From contig NZ_LR734808.1 in assembly GCF_902506655.1 (NCBI RefSeq), positions 868,001-932,000 of the forward strand: 64,000 nt of DNA, written 5' to 3'. The position numbers and the translations under genes were made by a program. How positions within the stretch are numbered: position 1 is the stretch's first letter; each line of letters begins with the position of its first letter. Under the pieces are notes generated by a model, which made no database searches, was not told the origin of the DNA, and saw only the letters and a program-made list of their open reading frames with translations. Positions 1-9,459 of this stretch are shown in pieces. Source of the stretch: Marinoscillum sp. 108 (GTDB lineage Bacteria; Bacteroidota; Bacteroidia; Cytophagales; Cyclobacteriaceae).

Positions 1-531
1 CCCTTCCCACTGCCAGAACCTCCAATGGCTATTTGACCGGCTCCTCCGCCTCCTTTCTCTATCAAGCATCTGTTCAACACTTGATAATCATCTACGAGGT
101 ACACGTTGGGGTTTCTGGTGGGTTCGTCACCAATAGCCCTGATCCGATCCAATCTCCAATAAGCGCCTTCTACATTGATCCTGCCAAAGGTGACATAATC
201 AGAAGGGTCCATATCCACAGGGTGTGTGGTATAGTCCGTGGGGTTATTTGGATCATAATAGATCAGCCACCGTGGATTGCTGGCTGTGCCATCTCCGGTC
301 AATGCCGTGGTGCCTAAACTGGTATAATCACCAGGCTGTATAAAGAAAATACGCTTTCCAGATGTATTAATGACCGAACTGAAATTAGCCGGGGAAGTAA
401 TCATCCCCATTTCGCTATTGCCGGAATCATAGACAGGAATCGTGAGAGACTCCTCGTAGGGCCCCTGGGCCCGAGCGATAAAAATTAATGCCATCACCAT
501 GAGGCATGTTAGTAGGGTTTTTTTCATCATT
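1..531 (-). CDS. Secreted protein, probably right-handed beta-helix (pectate/chondroitin-lyase-like), partial
   Basis: The reading frame is open from tandem ATGs at 529-531 and 526-528 to the left edge, so only the N-terminal 177 residues are visible. It begins with a typical SPI signal peptide (MMKKTLLTCLMVMALIF, cleavage probably after ARA). The mature part contains a PGDYTSLG segment followed by GTASNPRWLIYYD and later VEGAYWRLD, the sort of pattern seen at the first coils of right-handed beta-helix proteins such as family 6 polysaccharide lyases. Substrate cannot be told from this fragment. A palindromic element at 703-716 lies about 170 bases upstream. The signal peptide is clear; the fold is inference. 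Confidence 0.6.
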
Positions 532-918
532 CTTAGTTTTTGTTTAACTGTTCATTAACTGGTGTTTTTCATCTGTTCTTCTTTTTTAGAGTGCGAGTAT
601 GACCTGACTGTGGGGCATTTATGCCAGACAACAGAGGTTGTCAGTGTAGATCGATCGAATTCCACAGTGCGTACATAAGAGGAGATCTTCAGTTTTTTCT
701 ACTCAAAATATTTTGATAATTTTTCATTTCACTGCTTGTGATGTCTTATCTAAAAGGTGAGGTTCTCAATAGATTATTTGTGAAAAAGCGACTCAGACGG
801 ACTTTTACCAAGCCAATCCGGAATAGATTTTTTTGATGATTAGTGAGTATAGACTGTCCCTTTCGTCCTCTTTTTAAAGTCCACCCTTTAGGTTTTAAAA
901 TGTGTACTTCTCAATGAA
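532..918. other. Intergenic region between divergent secreted-protein genes
   Basis: 387 bases without a convincing gene. It contains the palindrome-bearing element at 696-717, which recurs at 4156-4177. Otherwise it is AT-rich, without a terminator-like hairpin or an exact TAnnTTTG box that I could place confidently. Confidence 0.5.
696..717. promoter_or_regulatory. Palindromic cis element, copy 1
   Basis: TTTCTAC is followed by the perfect 14-base palindrome TCAAAATATTTTGA (703-716) and T. The same 22-base element occurs at 4156-4177 with 20 of 22 bases identical and the palindrome preserved. Both copies lie 165-190 bases upstream of a minus-strand gene for an exported protein. It looks like an operator or regulator-binding site; the regulator is unknown. 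Confidence 0.45.
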
Positions 919-1614
919 ATGTGTATGAATATTAACACCACCTTTTTAGTGACAGTCGCCTTACTGGGCCTCCATTTTGGTCAGCCGTTGCCCGATGTAT
1001 ACTGTCGGACGACAAGACATTGTGCGAATTCTGTTATTTCTTGGGAGTTGGCAGATATGATACGAACCAAACCTAATGACCTGAGAATTGTGGGTTTGCC
1101 GGGCATAGTGGAGACACCTTTTGGTCAGTCGGTATATTTTGATGGAGTAGATGACGCCCTTTTTCTGGAAGACATGCCACTGGATTCGATGGAATCATTT
1201 ACCATCGAGATGATATTTTATCCGGATACTGCCGGCCCCTTTGAGCAGCGCGTCGTGCACATAGGTGAAGTGTTTGAGGACCGTATGCTCCTGGAAATCA
1301 GGGCTGTGGATGATCAATGGTATTTTGATGGGTTTGTCTCGTCTGCCGGAAACAACAAAGCCCTGATTGATGAAAATCTCACTCACCCCCTGGGTCAATG
1401 GTACCATGTGGCTTTTGTTGTCTCTGACAGTTCGCTTGACACTTATGTGAATGGCTCTCACGAACTACATGAACCATTTACATTCAAAGGCATCCAAACC
1501 GGGAAGTGTGCTATCGGTGTGCGACTAAATGAAGTGTCGTGGTTTAAAGGGATCATTCACGAAATCAGAATTACCCCCGGTCAGCTAGATCCATCAGCAT
1601 TCATCAAGCTATGA
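919..1614 (+). CDS. LamG/concanavalin A-like fold protein
   Basis: 231-residue protein with a hydrophobic N-terminus (TTFLVTVALLGLHFG) that is probably an export signal. From about residue 60 to the end it matches the LamG-3 (laminin G/pentraxin-like) jelly-roll pattern: QSVYFDGVDDALFL, then FTIEMIFYP, then GQWYHVAFV, a TYVNG turn and a closing GIIHEIRI strand. Such domains bind glycans or act as protein-protein adhesion modules at the cell surface. No catalytic residues, sorting domain or lipobox are seen. ATG at 925 is an alternative start. It is transcribed away from the beta-helix gene and convergent with the phosphoesterase gene. Confidence 0.7.
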   Translation: MCMNINTTFLVTVALLGLHFGQPLPDVYCRTTRHCANSVISWELADMIRTKPNDLRIVGLPGIVETPFGQSVYFDGVDDALFLEDMPLDSMESFTIEMIFYPDTAGPFEQRVVHIGEVFEDRMLLEIRAVDDQWYFDGFVSSAGNNKALIDENLTHPLGQWYHVAFVVSDSSLDTYVNGSHELHEPFTFKGIQTGKCAIGVRLNEVSWFKGIIHEIRITPGQLDPSAFIKL

Positions 1615-1626
1615 TGTAGCCGATCA

Positions 1627-2241
1627 CTAATCAGCAAGAGTCAACTTTTCGCTCAGTCTTGAAGTCCTTGTGCCTACTTCAAACTGATAGTTGGTGGCCT
1701 TATCGAGGTTGGTAATGGTGATTTGATGGTTGGTTTTCTCTGTCAAATCCTCCTTGCGGTATTGTAACGAGCCATTCAACTTCCCATATCGGACGACACT
1801 CGAGGTTGGTTGATTTGTTTGCCATGAAATAGTTACCGAAGAGCTATCTAGAACAGTCAAGGATGGATCTGCTGACAAACTATCTGACATCATGTTTCGA
1901 TCGAAATAGAAAGGGTGGTTCCTGTCCCACGATACCACTACCTGAAGGACACTTTGCGTTAACTTATCCTCATCAATAACCACTCTCAGAAAATTATCAA
2001 GCTGCAGCTCACCAAAGTAAGTGGTATCATAATTCCATACATGCTTATTGCCCTGAATGTATAAGATGGGTTCGCTAAAGGTCTGAATGAGGTCTCTAAA
2101 CGGAAGGTAGAAAAGCGAATCTCCTATGACTTTCTTTTCTCGCTTTATCCCCGGGGCGGCATGGGCAAATATGACATATGCATTAACCATACCTTTATAT
2201 TGGGTCATGCGCTCTTGCACCCAAATCAGATTGTCTGACAT
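1627..2241 (-). CDS. Metallophosphoesterase, C-terminal part (out of frame with its N-terminal half), with Fn3-like domain
   Basis: This frame continues the protein encoded at 2226-2813. It starts at MSDNLIWVQERM, contains a FAHAAPG segment and GNKHVW, which fit the last two metal-binding blocks (histidine motif and GHxH) of calcineurin-like phosphoesterases, and ends with a beta-rich region (SSVTISWQTNQPTSS to NYQFEVGT) resembling a fibronectin type III/purple-acid-phosphatase-type domain. The two frames overlap by 16 bases and read as one protein if one base is added near 2241. Either a natural inactivating frameshift or an assembly error; independent translation from the internal ATG seems unlikely to give a functional enzyme. 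Confidence 0.7.
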   Translation of the reverse strand: MSDNLIWVQERMTQYKGMVNAYVIFAHAAPGIKREKKVIGDSLFYLPFRDLIQTFSEPILYIQGNKHVWNYDTTYFGELQLDNFLRVVIDEDKLTQSVLQVVVSWDRNHPFYFDRNMMSDSLSADPSLTVLDSSSVTISWQTNQPTSSVVRYGKLNGSLQYRKEDLTEKTNHQITITNLDKATNYQFEVGTRTSRLSEKLTLAD

Positions 2242-2813
2242 TCGGTGCTGTCATGAATACGCCCATCCACCTGATTGATGGTGAGAAACAAAACCGAATT
2301 TCTCAAAAAAGCTATATTCTCTGGTCTGCCAGGTTGACTATTGGCGTCAAAATCATTGATGAATCGCTCATTCAAGTCTGTAAACGTGCTTTCCCAATGT
2401 TCCAATCCTATTGTTGGATCAGTGCCATGATCACAGTCGTTCCATTCATTATCACCTATGAGCAAATAAGGCTTTTTAGAAGAAGATTCAAGAACCTTTA
2501 AGGTGTTGGTATAGTAGCTTAGTTCACATGGTGTTGATCCCTTCTTGATGTCTCCGACATGAATTAAAAAGTCGGCGTAGCTTCGCTTATTGTTGTCATC
2601 TATATGGGATTGGAATCGCTCCAACAATGCTGTACTTCCGAGCGTATCATATGGAGCATCTCCAACGATCGCAAACTGAATCAGGTCTTTGCCTGGCACG
2701 TCGATATTATCGAAGATCAGATCGTCCTGTTTTAGGAAGGCAAGGTTTGTAATCAACACGAATATAAACACCACAAACAGTGTCTTGTATAGGTAGATCA
2801 ATACTGTTTTCAT
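2226..2813 (-). CDS. Metallophosphoesterase, N-terminal part ending at a frameshift
   Basis: 195 codons. A membrane/signal segment (residues 6-27) is followed by an exported domain with FAIVGDAPYD, HVGDIKKG and LIGDNEWND, which correspond to the first three metal-binding blocks of calcineurin-like phosphoesterases (the last is the GNHE block in a GDNE form). The frame runs into a stop at 2226-2228 just after HDSTE; the next frame resumes at 2241 with the rest of the domain. The gene lies 29 bases downstream of the alkaline phosphatase gene on the same strand, so the two were probably one phosphate-ester-hydrolysing operon. As written, the product would lack the last histidine motifs. Confidence 0.72.
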   Translation of the reverse strand: MKTVLIYLYKTLFVVFIFVLITNLAFLKQDDLIFDNIDVPGKDLIQFAIVGDAPYDTLGSTALLERFQSHIDDNNKRSYADFLIHVGDIKKGSTPCELSYYTNTLKVLESSSKKPYLLIGDNEWNDCDHGTDPTIGLEHWESTFTDLNERFINDFDANSQPGRPENIAFLRNSVLFLTINQVDGRIHDSTECQTI

Positions 2814-2842
2814 ATCGGCATATTAATGCATCACTGACGTAA

Positions 2843-3967
2843 TCACTTCCCAGGGCTCCATTGTGTGGCTTTCAGGATCTTATGAAAAATCTCTGTGTTT
2901 TCATAAATACCCGCAAATGACTCAGCACCAGGACCATAAGCAAATACCGGGATCAATGTAGCTGAATGTCCTTTGGTGGAAAACGTCGGATTGATTTCGG
3001 TATAGTCTTTATAGGTGCTGCCGTCCTCATTTTCTCTTTCTGTGGATGCCAAGGTAAACCCTCCGGTTTCATGATCGGCTGTTACAATGACCAACGTGTT
3101 GCCATCCTTTTCTGCAAAATCCAGGCACTTACCGATGGCATCATCAAAGTCAATGAGCTCTGAAATGAGATAGTCAGCATTGTTTTGATGACCTGCAAAA
3201 TCAATTTGTGAGCCTTCCACCATCATGAAAAAATTTCCACCATCCTTTGTAAGGAACTGAAGACCCAATTCAGCGGCTTTCGGTAAAAAATCACCGCGAC
3301 CTTTGGCCACTGGCTCCATGTGATCCGCTGCCAGTAAATAGGCCACTCTGGATTGTGTTTTGATATCTGTGAATGCACCCAGAGCTGTGGTATCTACCCT
3401 GAACCCATTGGCCTCTAAATCTACTAACAAGTTTCTTCCGTCTGATCTTTGGTTGAAAAACTGCCTGCCACCTCCAGCAAAAAAGTCCACGTCAGAATCA
3501 ATCATATAGGCCGCAATGTCTTCATATTGCTTCCTGTGTTTCACATGTGCATAGAAACTCGCGGGGGTGGCATGCTGAATAGCCGATGTTGAGATGAGCC
3601 CTGTTTTTATGCCCTGTTGGGATACAATTTCAACCAGCGTTGCTACTTCTGTTGTATCATCGGATACCCCAATCGCGCGATTGTAGGTTTTGACGCCAGA
3701 TGCAAAAGCCGTAGCCCCGGCGGCAGAGTCGGTGATGTCTTCTCTGGATGAAGACGTTCTTATAAGCCCTATGAAAGGAAAGCGGGCATAATTCGGCTGG
3801 GTGCTTTTATAGTAAAAAGCGGATGATATTTGGGATAGTCCGGTCCCGTCTCCTATCAGGAGGATAACATTTTTTGCAACTGGAGTTCCCTCCTGCTCAG
3901 TCTCCTGTGATTTGCAGGAGAATAAAGATGAGAAGAGAAGTAAGTAGATAATTCTGCTAGCTGCCAT
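2843..3967 (-). CDS. Alkaline phosphatase family lipoprotein
   Basis: 374 residues counted from ATG 3967; an in-frame ATG at 4000 would add 11 residues ahead of the signal peptide and is less likely. The signal peptide ends in a lipobox (SLFSC, Cys18), so the enzyme is probably anchored outside the inner membrane. Alkaline phosphatase (PhoA) superfamily blocks are evident: NVILLIGDGTG at the metal-binding aspartate, ITDSAAGATAFASG with the nucleophilic serine, VEGSQIDFAGH, and VTADHETGG for the second metal site. It hydrolyses phosphomonoesters outside the cytoplasm. It heads a tail-to-head pair with the broken phosphoesterase gene. The palindromic element at 4156-4177 lies about 190 bases upstream. 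Confidence 0.92.
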   Translation of the reverse strand: MAASRIIYLLLFSSLFSCKSQETEQEGTPVAKNVILLIGDGTGLSQISSAFYYKSTQPNYARFPFIGLIRTSSSREDITDSAAGATAFASGVKTYNRAIGVSDDTTEVATLVEIVSQQGIKTGLISTSAIQHATPASFYAHVKHRKQYEDIAAYMIDSDVDFFAGGGRQFFNQRSDGRNLLVDLEANGFRVDTTALGAFTDIKTQSRVAYLLAADHMEPVAKGRGDFLPKAAELGLQFLTKDGGNFFMMVEGSQIDFAGHQNNADYLISELIDFDDAIGKCLDFAEKDGNTLVIVTADHETGGFTLASTERENEDGSTYKDYTEINPTFSTKGHSATLIPVFAYGPGAESFAGIYENTEIFHKILKATQWSPGK

Positions 3968-4155
3968 GAATTGTGATTTTGATTTACAAAAAAACTCCAA
4001 CTTTTAGATGAAGCACTTGTACTTCAAGCTTTTATTGAATGAAGTAATATGTGGAAATTTTGAAAATTGTTTCGAAAAAAATACCCCCGATAGCAATACT
4101 ACCGGGTGGTAATCTTTAGGATCTTCATCAATTATAACAAGGGCGGTTGAGTAAA

Positions 4156-4177
4156 TTTCTACTCAAAAATTTTTGAT
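4156..4177. promoter_or_regulatory. Palindromic cis element, copy 2
   Basis: TTTCTAC followed by the perfect palindrome TCAAAAATTTTTGA (4163-4176). Here a second dyad, TTGAGTA (4147-4153) and TACTCAA (4160-4166), overlaps it. See the matching element at 696-717. Likely a regulatory site for the alkaline phosphatase gene; inference only. Confidence 0.45.
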
Positions 4178-4242
4178 TTTTTAATTTGAACTAATCCGAA
4201 AACTGCCTTCATAAGGCTTGAAAAACACACTCACCAGTATAA

Positions 4243-4269
4243 AAAAAGACCGGCATTACCGGTCTTTTT
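4243..4269 (-). terminator. Rho-independent terminator of the M43 protease gene
   Basis: Perfect 10-base stem AAAAGACCGG (4244-4253) and CCGGTCTTTT (4259-4268) around a five-base loop, with an A-run on the left that becomes a U-run in minus-strand RNA, 25 bases after the protease stop codon. Confidence 0.85.
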
Positions 4270-4293
4270 ATAAGAAATTAATCTATGTAGGTG

Positions 4294-7200
4294 CTATTTC
4301 ACCATTACCCTAAAATCAACGGGTCCATTGGTGGTTTGCAACTTTAAGAAATAGATACCCTGCCTTAGGCCAAGTAGGGAAATTTCCGTTTCCCTGGCAT
4401 TATTTACCTGGACTATTCTCCCCGTCAAATCAACAAAATAGCTCTCATAGACCTGGACCTGACTTGCCAGTCTCAAGTACAACCTATCTGTGGCCGGATT
4501 TGGGAACACCACAACCCCCACATGTTGCTGTTCAACAGCCAGCACCATATCGACGGTGAGCGTGGCTTCGGCGGGTTGGGCTATGCGATCAGATACACTC
4601 ACAGTTAGCGTTCTTTCTCCTCCAACTGCAGGTAATTTGGTGACATCAGCGATCCTGAGCTCTCCGGTATTGGACAGTGAAAAAGCACCATCCTCATTGC
4701 CATCGGTGATCTGATAAACCAATTCATCATCATCAGGGTCTTCCGCCGATAGCGCACCTATGAGATGCCCTGTCGTGAATTTCGATAGGGAAAAGTGATG
4801 GTCAGCAAGCGTAGGAGCCTCATTGTCAGCCGCCACACTTAGCATCCAGTTGAAGTCAGTTTGAAAAGGTTCGCTTCCCCACTTGATCAAAAGCTTCTGC
4901 CCTGCTTCCAGGTCTTCTATGATCACTTCAGCCATGCTGTGCACCGCTACATTCTCTGGGTCATCATTAGCTGCTATCAAATTTCCATCACATGCGTCAT
5001 ACACTTCAATGTATGAGTTGGCGTATGATACATTATTCAGACCGATTGAAGTCAGGGTGACATCCCCGGCTTTTGGTAAGGTATATTCGTACCATTTTGG
5101 AGCACCTCTAAACTCATACAATCCGGGAAGTACCTCGATGGCAGTATCACAATGGTCGCCACTTTCCATCTCCACAATCTCCAGACCCCAGTCAAAGCCT
5201 GGGCGGGTTCCATCGATTAACTCACCAAAAAAGATCAGCACCTCATCTCCAGCCATGAGTCCTTTCACCTCCACCCGGTCTTCACTGATGGCATAGCTGC
5301 TCAACGTGCTGCACTCAGGAGTCACACCTATGGTACGGTAGCGGGCTGTGGAAAGGTCCAGTCTGGAGATCACCAGCTTCTTGTTGTCCTCTGGCATCGT
5401 ATATGAAAACCAGTAAAAATTGCTCACATAGTCTGGTACGGTATTCACGCCTTCATGGGCCTGATCAGGAGACTCGCAGAAAATACCCAGCTCCGGATCA
5501 CCCACGAATAACTTCCAGTCAAAGGAATACTGGGCAGAGTTCATGCTGTTCGCCCACCTGATGTAGACGGTTTGACCAGCCTCTAGTTCCGGCAGGTAGG
5601 CAAAGCTCTGAGGATCACCACCATAATCATAACTGTAAGCAATCAGTTCACCATCACATACGTCATAGATTTCCACATAAGTATCATTTGAGGTGTAGCC
5701 AACTGAACTCACTGAAAATGAGTTAGTTTCAGGCATGGTGAAAGTAAACCATGCAGGCATTGGCCTCATCCCATTGTTGACCCCCTCTACGGCCAGCAGT
5801 GGATCTTCACACGAATCGCCTGGTCTCGGCTGATCTGTAACAATTTCCCAATTAAATGCCTCATAAGAGTACGCTCCGTCCCATTTGATCAGAAGTGTCT
5901 GACCCACTTCCAGGTTTTCAAGCGTTACACTGCTTTGAAAATATTCGATCCAGTCATCTAGCACCAAGATGTTGTCATTGCTAGCCAGTAAGTTTCCATC
6001 ACAACCATCGTACACTGAGAGCAGAGTATTCGAGTAAGTAAACGGCATGGATGAAATGGTGTAGTTTCCCGCGGTCTCCACGTTATAGGTAAACCAGTGC
6101 GTAGCATACTCCGCATGATTCAGTCCATAGTTTGCCACCAGTGGGTCTTCACATCGATCACCCTGCCGAACCGGGATTTCCTCCAGTTTCCACTTAATTC
6201 CCGGAAAAGGATAGTTAATTGACCAATAAATGGATACCTCCTGTCCTTTGGATAGTCCGGACACAAATGCTTCCCCCACTCCGCTATAAAGAAGGTCGGC
6301 GTTGGTACAACCATCCAGGATAGCAACAAAAGGGCTGCCATCGATATAATCACCCTGATAGGATACTTTCAAACTTCCATCTTCTGCCATTTGATAGTCA
6401 TACCAAACAGGAGCGCTCTCCGAAATATTGTCCCCTTTCACGGCGCTGATTGGGCTTTCACAATGATCACCCGCCTGGATATTCTCTACAGTTAACTCCC
6501 AGGTGAAGTTTTCATTGAAGTAGTCAAGACTCCAGATAAACACGAGCTCTGTTCCGGCAGGAAGATTAACAGCACGTCCCTTTCCCTGCCCGCTATCCAC
6601 CCAGCTAAATAGCTGACAATCATTATTGACAAAAATGGCCATTTCCACCGGCTCACTACTGAAGGCAGTAATGGTTTTTCCATTAGCAGGAACGGTATAT
6701 TTATTCCAATATAAATGCCCAAAATAGTAATGATCCCGATCCACTGTCACCTGATTAGTTCCGGTATGAGCTTGAACAGCGGTGCCGCAGTTGTCTCCCG
6801 GAAGGGGGTCTATTTCCTCGATGGTCCAGTCAAATCCTTCGTAGGACCATTTCTCTGACCATAAAATATAAAAGGTTTCTCCCGCCGGCACCATATACAA
6901 AACAAGCTGTGCCTGGTCATAGAAATCATAATGGGTATCATGCCCTTCATCATTGTCCATAAAAATCTGACCATGGCATTCCCGCTTGATCATCAGATGG
7001 GTGTTCACATCCGTAAGCCCTATAGAGCTGATAACAAGATTACTACGTTTGGTGGTGGTGAAGCTAAACCACTGTGGTGCTCCATCAGTATGATTCAATC
7101 CTGCCTGTACCTCCCTGGCGACTGAACACACCTCACCATTTTCGAAGGGTGAAGCTATCAGCACCCACTCATAACCAGCTACTGCTGAGGCACTTTCCCA

Positions 7201-9231
7201 GACTATTTTAACAGTTTCACCTTCTTCTAAAGCTGTAGTAAGCTCCACCCCGTCACCGGCTGTACTCCCCAGTAGAAAGCCACCGCATTCATTGAACACC
7301 TTTAAGTCAACTGATTCGGTTGAGGTCTCTGCACTGTGCAATGTAAGATTCCCGGTAGCAGGCATTGTGAAGGTGTACCAATATTCAAATGGCGCTTCAT
7401 ATGGAATGGTATTTTGCCCCTCCATGGCGTTGACCGCATCACTGCACGCCTCACCACTCCTGATGGAGGTGGTGTGAAGTGTCCAGTCTACATTGCCACC
7501 CTGAGGCTCAAACGATATAAAAAGGCTCTGATCGGCACTTACATCAAACATGGTCAGCGTGCCCTTTCCCCCCTTAATATATTTGAGCTGATTGCAGTCA
7601 TTTCCGTACACATTAAAGGTCATATCGCCAGCTGAAATGGTGATTTTTTGATGGTCAGCATCCGGACTAAACCGATACCAGTAGGTTCCCAAAGAGGTGG
7701 TCGGAAGCGTATTATTGCCCTCCAGCGCCATGGCAGCCACCCCACAAGCAGCTCCTTCTTCGGGAGTACTAGTAGTCAATTGCCAGGTGAACGGGTCAAA
7801 TTGTCTGTTCTCCCAAAGGATTTTGATGGTTTCTCCAGCCTGAAGTGCAATAGAAAGCTCCGACTGCTGCGTACCATAAGCATCATCACTTTCACTAATC
7901 GGCAGTGTATGACACTCCCTGAACAGCGAAAGCTTGGTATCTACGATGGCCCCCATTGAGGATATTGTAACCACCTCATGATCTGCAGCGGTATATTCAT
8001 ACCACGAAAGCGGCATTTCAGCCGTGTTGCTCCCTGCTACAGCGGGTGGTGCAAGCTGACAAACAATGAGCGCATTCCGCATAGGGCTCATCTCCATGAC
8101 CGTTCGCATACGCATGCGCTGATCTTTAGTGAAAATATTCATACAGCCATCTGTACTGTAGTCCATGTAGTTTTCAATCATATCAGGGCCGCCTCCCGGG
8201 CAGCTGTCTCTGGTCTCGCACGATCGATTGGGACCGTCTGCGACAGGCGTGTCTTCACAGTAGTCATCCATATCACAACCTCCATCGCCCCAGATGTGGC
8301 GAAGGCCGAGCCAGTGGCCAACTTCATGGGTGGTCGTTCTCCCCAGATCAAAGGGGGCAGATACCTGACCTGTACGCCCAAAAAATTGGTAGCCGATTAC
8401 AATACCATCAGTGAAATCAAAGCCATCCTCAGGAAGCCCGTCTAATCCGGATAGGTTAGGAAACTGAGCATATCCCAGTAAGCCTGAGCTACCAAAGTCG
8501 AGTACCCAAATATTAAAGAATCGATAAGGATCCCATTGGGTATTGGGTTTTAACTCTTCCTCGATCACTGTATAACTGTAAGAGGAACTATAACCAGAAA
8601 TGCGATCAACACCCGGTTCTTCCAGAAGGTTGCCATAAGGATCAGTCAGAACGGGTACAAATTCTATATTGATGTCCGCTCCGTCAGGATGTTCGTTGTA
8701 TCCGGCACCCAATCTCCTAAAATCTTCATTAAGGACATCAAACTGCGACATAATCTGCTCCCGACTGATATTGGACCCGGTACCTCGGGGTTCGCCGCTG
8801 TGGACCACATGAACGATGGTGGGAATTTGATAAATGGTCTCAGGATCAGCAGACATTCTTGACAAGGCGAGTTGCCTGGAAAGCCGTGCTTCAAAATCGT
8901 CAGTAGACAACCTACCTGCATACTTTTCCCTCAACTTCTGCTCGTTTTCTACAGTAAAGCAGGTTCTAATCTGTGGTGAGGTTCCATCTGATTGAAATAA
9001 GTTACTTTGTGCATTCTGGAAACTCGGAATCATCGGGCTGTTTTGTGGCCGCAAAAATGAATGACCCTGTTTGGTTTCTCCTTGCGCATCCAGGGGAGCT
9101 TGCGACCCTGATTGGTTTTGATCGATCGGAATGGGATATGCCCGGGGTTGATCAAAAGGATTTTGCCCATATATTAGGGTGTAGTGGCTGCATAAAATGG
9201 TGAGTAAAACAATCATGCATACTTGTTTCAT
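4294..9231 (-). CDS. Giant secreted M43 (pappalysin/cytophagalysin-type) metalloprotease with type IX sorting domain
   Basis: 1645 residues. Signal peptide (cleavage near YGQ, residue 22); propeptide to about 120; zinc protease domain 130-390 with the metzincin motif HEVGHWLGLRH at 302-312, the adjacent GGCDMDDYCEDTP cysteine segment and a NYMDYS Met-turn near 354. Then about ten tandem units of roughly 110 residues (about 392-1465), each opening with G-[DE]-x-C and a G-x-N turn, a W-[YF]-x-[YF] strand, SS[IVM]G, a VYxxCDGxLIA strand and closing with [IV]xW...FDWxL; the first unit lacks its cysteine. A cadherin-like module follows (APTLADHHF to about 1560), then a type A C-terminal sorting domain beginning VVFPNPATDRLYL and ending FRVMVK. 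Expected to be secreted through the outer membrane by T9SS and to digest extracellular protein. Confidence 0.93.
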   Translation of the reverse strand: MKQVCMIVLLTILCSHYTLIYGQNPFDQPRAYPIPIDQNQSGSQAPLDAQGETKQGHSFLRPQNSPMIPSFQNAQSNLFQSDGTSPQIRTCFTVENEQKLREKYAGRLSTDDFEARLSRQLALSRMSADPETIYQIPTIVHVVHSGEPRGTGSNISREQIMSQFDVLNEDFRRLGAGYNEHPDGADINIEFVPVLTDPYGNLLEEPGVDRISGYSSSYSYTVIEEELKPNTQWDPYRFFNIWVLDFGSSGLLGYAQFPNLSGLDGLPEDGFDFTDGIVIGYQFFGRTGQVSAPFDLGRTTTHEVGHWLGLRHIWGDGGCDMDDYCEDTPVADGPNRSCETRDSCPGGGPDMIENYMDYSTDGCMNIFTKDQRMRMRTVMEMSPMRNALIVCQLAPPAVAGSNTAEMPLSWYEYTAADHEVVTISSMGAIVDTKLSLFRECHTLPISESDDAYGTQQSELSIALQAGETIKILWENRQFDPFTWQLTTSTPEEGAACGVAAMALEGNNTLPTTSLGTYWYRFSPDADHQKITISAGDMTFNVYGNDCNQLKYIKGGKGTLTMFDVSADQSLFISFEPQGGNVDWTLHTTSIRSGEACSDAVNAMEGQNTIPYEAPFEYWYTFTMPATGNLTLHSAETSTESVDLKVFNECGGFLLGSTAGDGVELTTALEEGETVKIVWESASAVAGYEWVLIASPFENGEVCSVAREVQAGLNHTDGAPQWFSFTTTKRSNLVISSIGLTDVNTHLMIKRECHGQIFMDNDEGHDTHYDFYDQAQLVLYMVPAGETFYILWSEKWSYEGFDWTIEEIDPLPGDNCGTAVQAHTGTNQVTVDRDHYYFGHLYWNKYTVPANGKTITAFSSEPVEMAIFVNNDCQLFSWVDSGQGKGRAVNLPAGTELVFIWSLDYFNENFTWELTVENIQAGDHCESPISAVKGDNISESAPVWYDYQMAEDGSLKVSYQGDYIDGSPFVAILDGCTNADLLYSGVGEAFVSGLSKGQEVSIYWSINYPFPGIKWKLEEIPVRQGDRCEDPLVANYGLNHAEYATHWFTYNVETAGNYTISSMPFTYSNTLLSVYDGCDGNLLASNDNILVLDDWIEYFQSSVTLENLEVGQTLLIKWDGAYSYEAFNWEIVTDQPRPGDSCEDPLLAVEGVNNGMRPMPAWFTFTMPETNSFSVSSVGYTSNDTYVEIYDVCDGELIAYSYDYGGDPQSFAYLPELEAGQTVYIRWANSMNSAQYSFDWKLFVGDPELGIFCESPDQAHEGVNTVPDYVSNFYWFSYTMPEDNKKLVISRLDLSTARYRTIGVTPECSTLSSYAISEDRVEVKGLMAGDEVLIFFGELIDGTRPGFDWGLEIVEMESGDHCDTAIEVLPGLYEFRGAPKWYEYTLPKAGDVTLTSIGLNNVSYANSYIEVYDACDGNLIAANDDPENVAVHSMAEVIIEDLEAGQKLLIKWGSEPFQTDFNWMLSVAADNEAPTLADHHFSLSKFTTGHLIGALSAEDPDDDELVYQITDGNEDGAFSLSNTGELRIADVTKLPAVGGERTLTVSVSDRIAQPAEATLTVDMVLAVEQQHVGVVVFPNPATDRLYLRLASQVQVYESYFVDLTGRIVQVNNARETEISLLGLRQGIYFLKLQTTNGPVDFRVMVK

Positions 9232-9459
9232 ATTGGATTAATTTATGGTTGTTAAACAAGCAAATACACGCTGTGAAATCATTCCGTTGGAACGCCGGTT
9301 TGATTTTTTGATAAATGGCAAAAAGTTGATTTGAAGGAGCGGTTAAAGGATTTTAGTGCTCTCCTGAAAAGTATGGATCTTTCCTTTTTATTGATTTACG
9401 ATTACCTGATGTTTAGTTATTCAGAGACACTTATACAGTGACCTTCCGTAAACTCCTCA

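Noticed and set aside
33-317. Plus-strand 94-residue frame at the left edge
   Set aside because: It lies antisense to the clear signal-peptide-bearing beta-helix frame and shows no conserved pattern.
7648-8445. Several long plus-strand frames opposite the M43 gene
   Set aside because: They are antisense shadows of the strongly supported metalloprotease frame.
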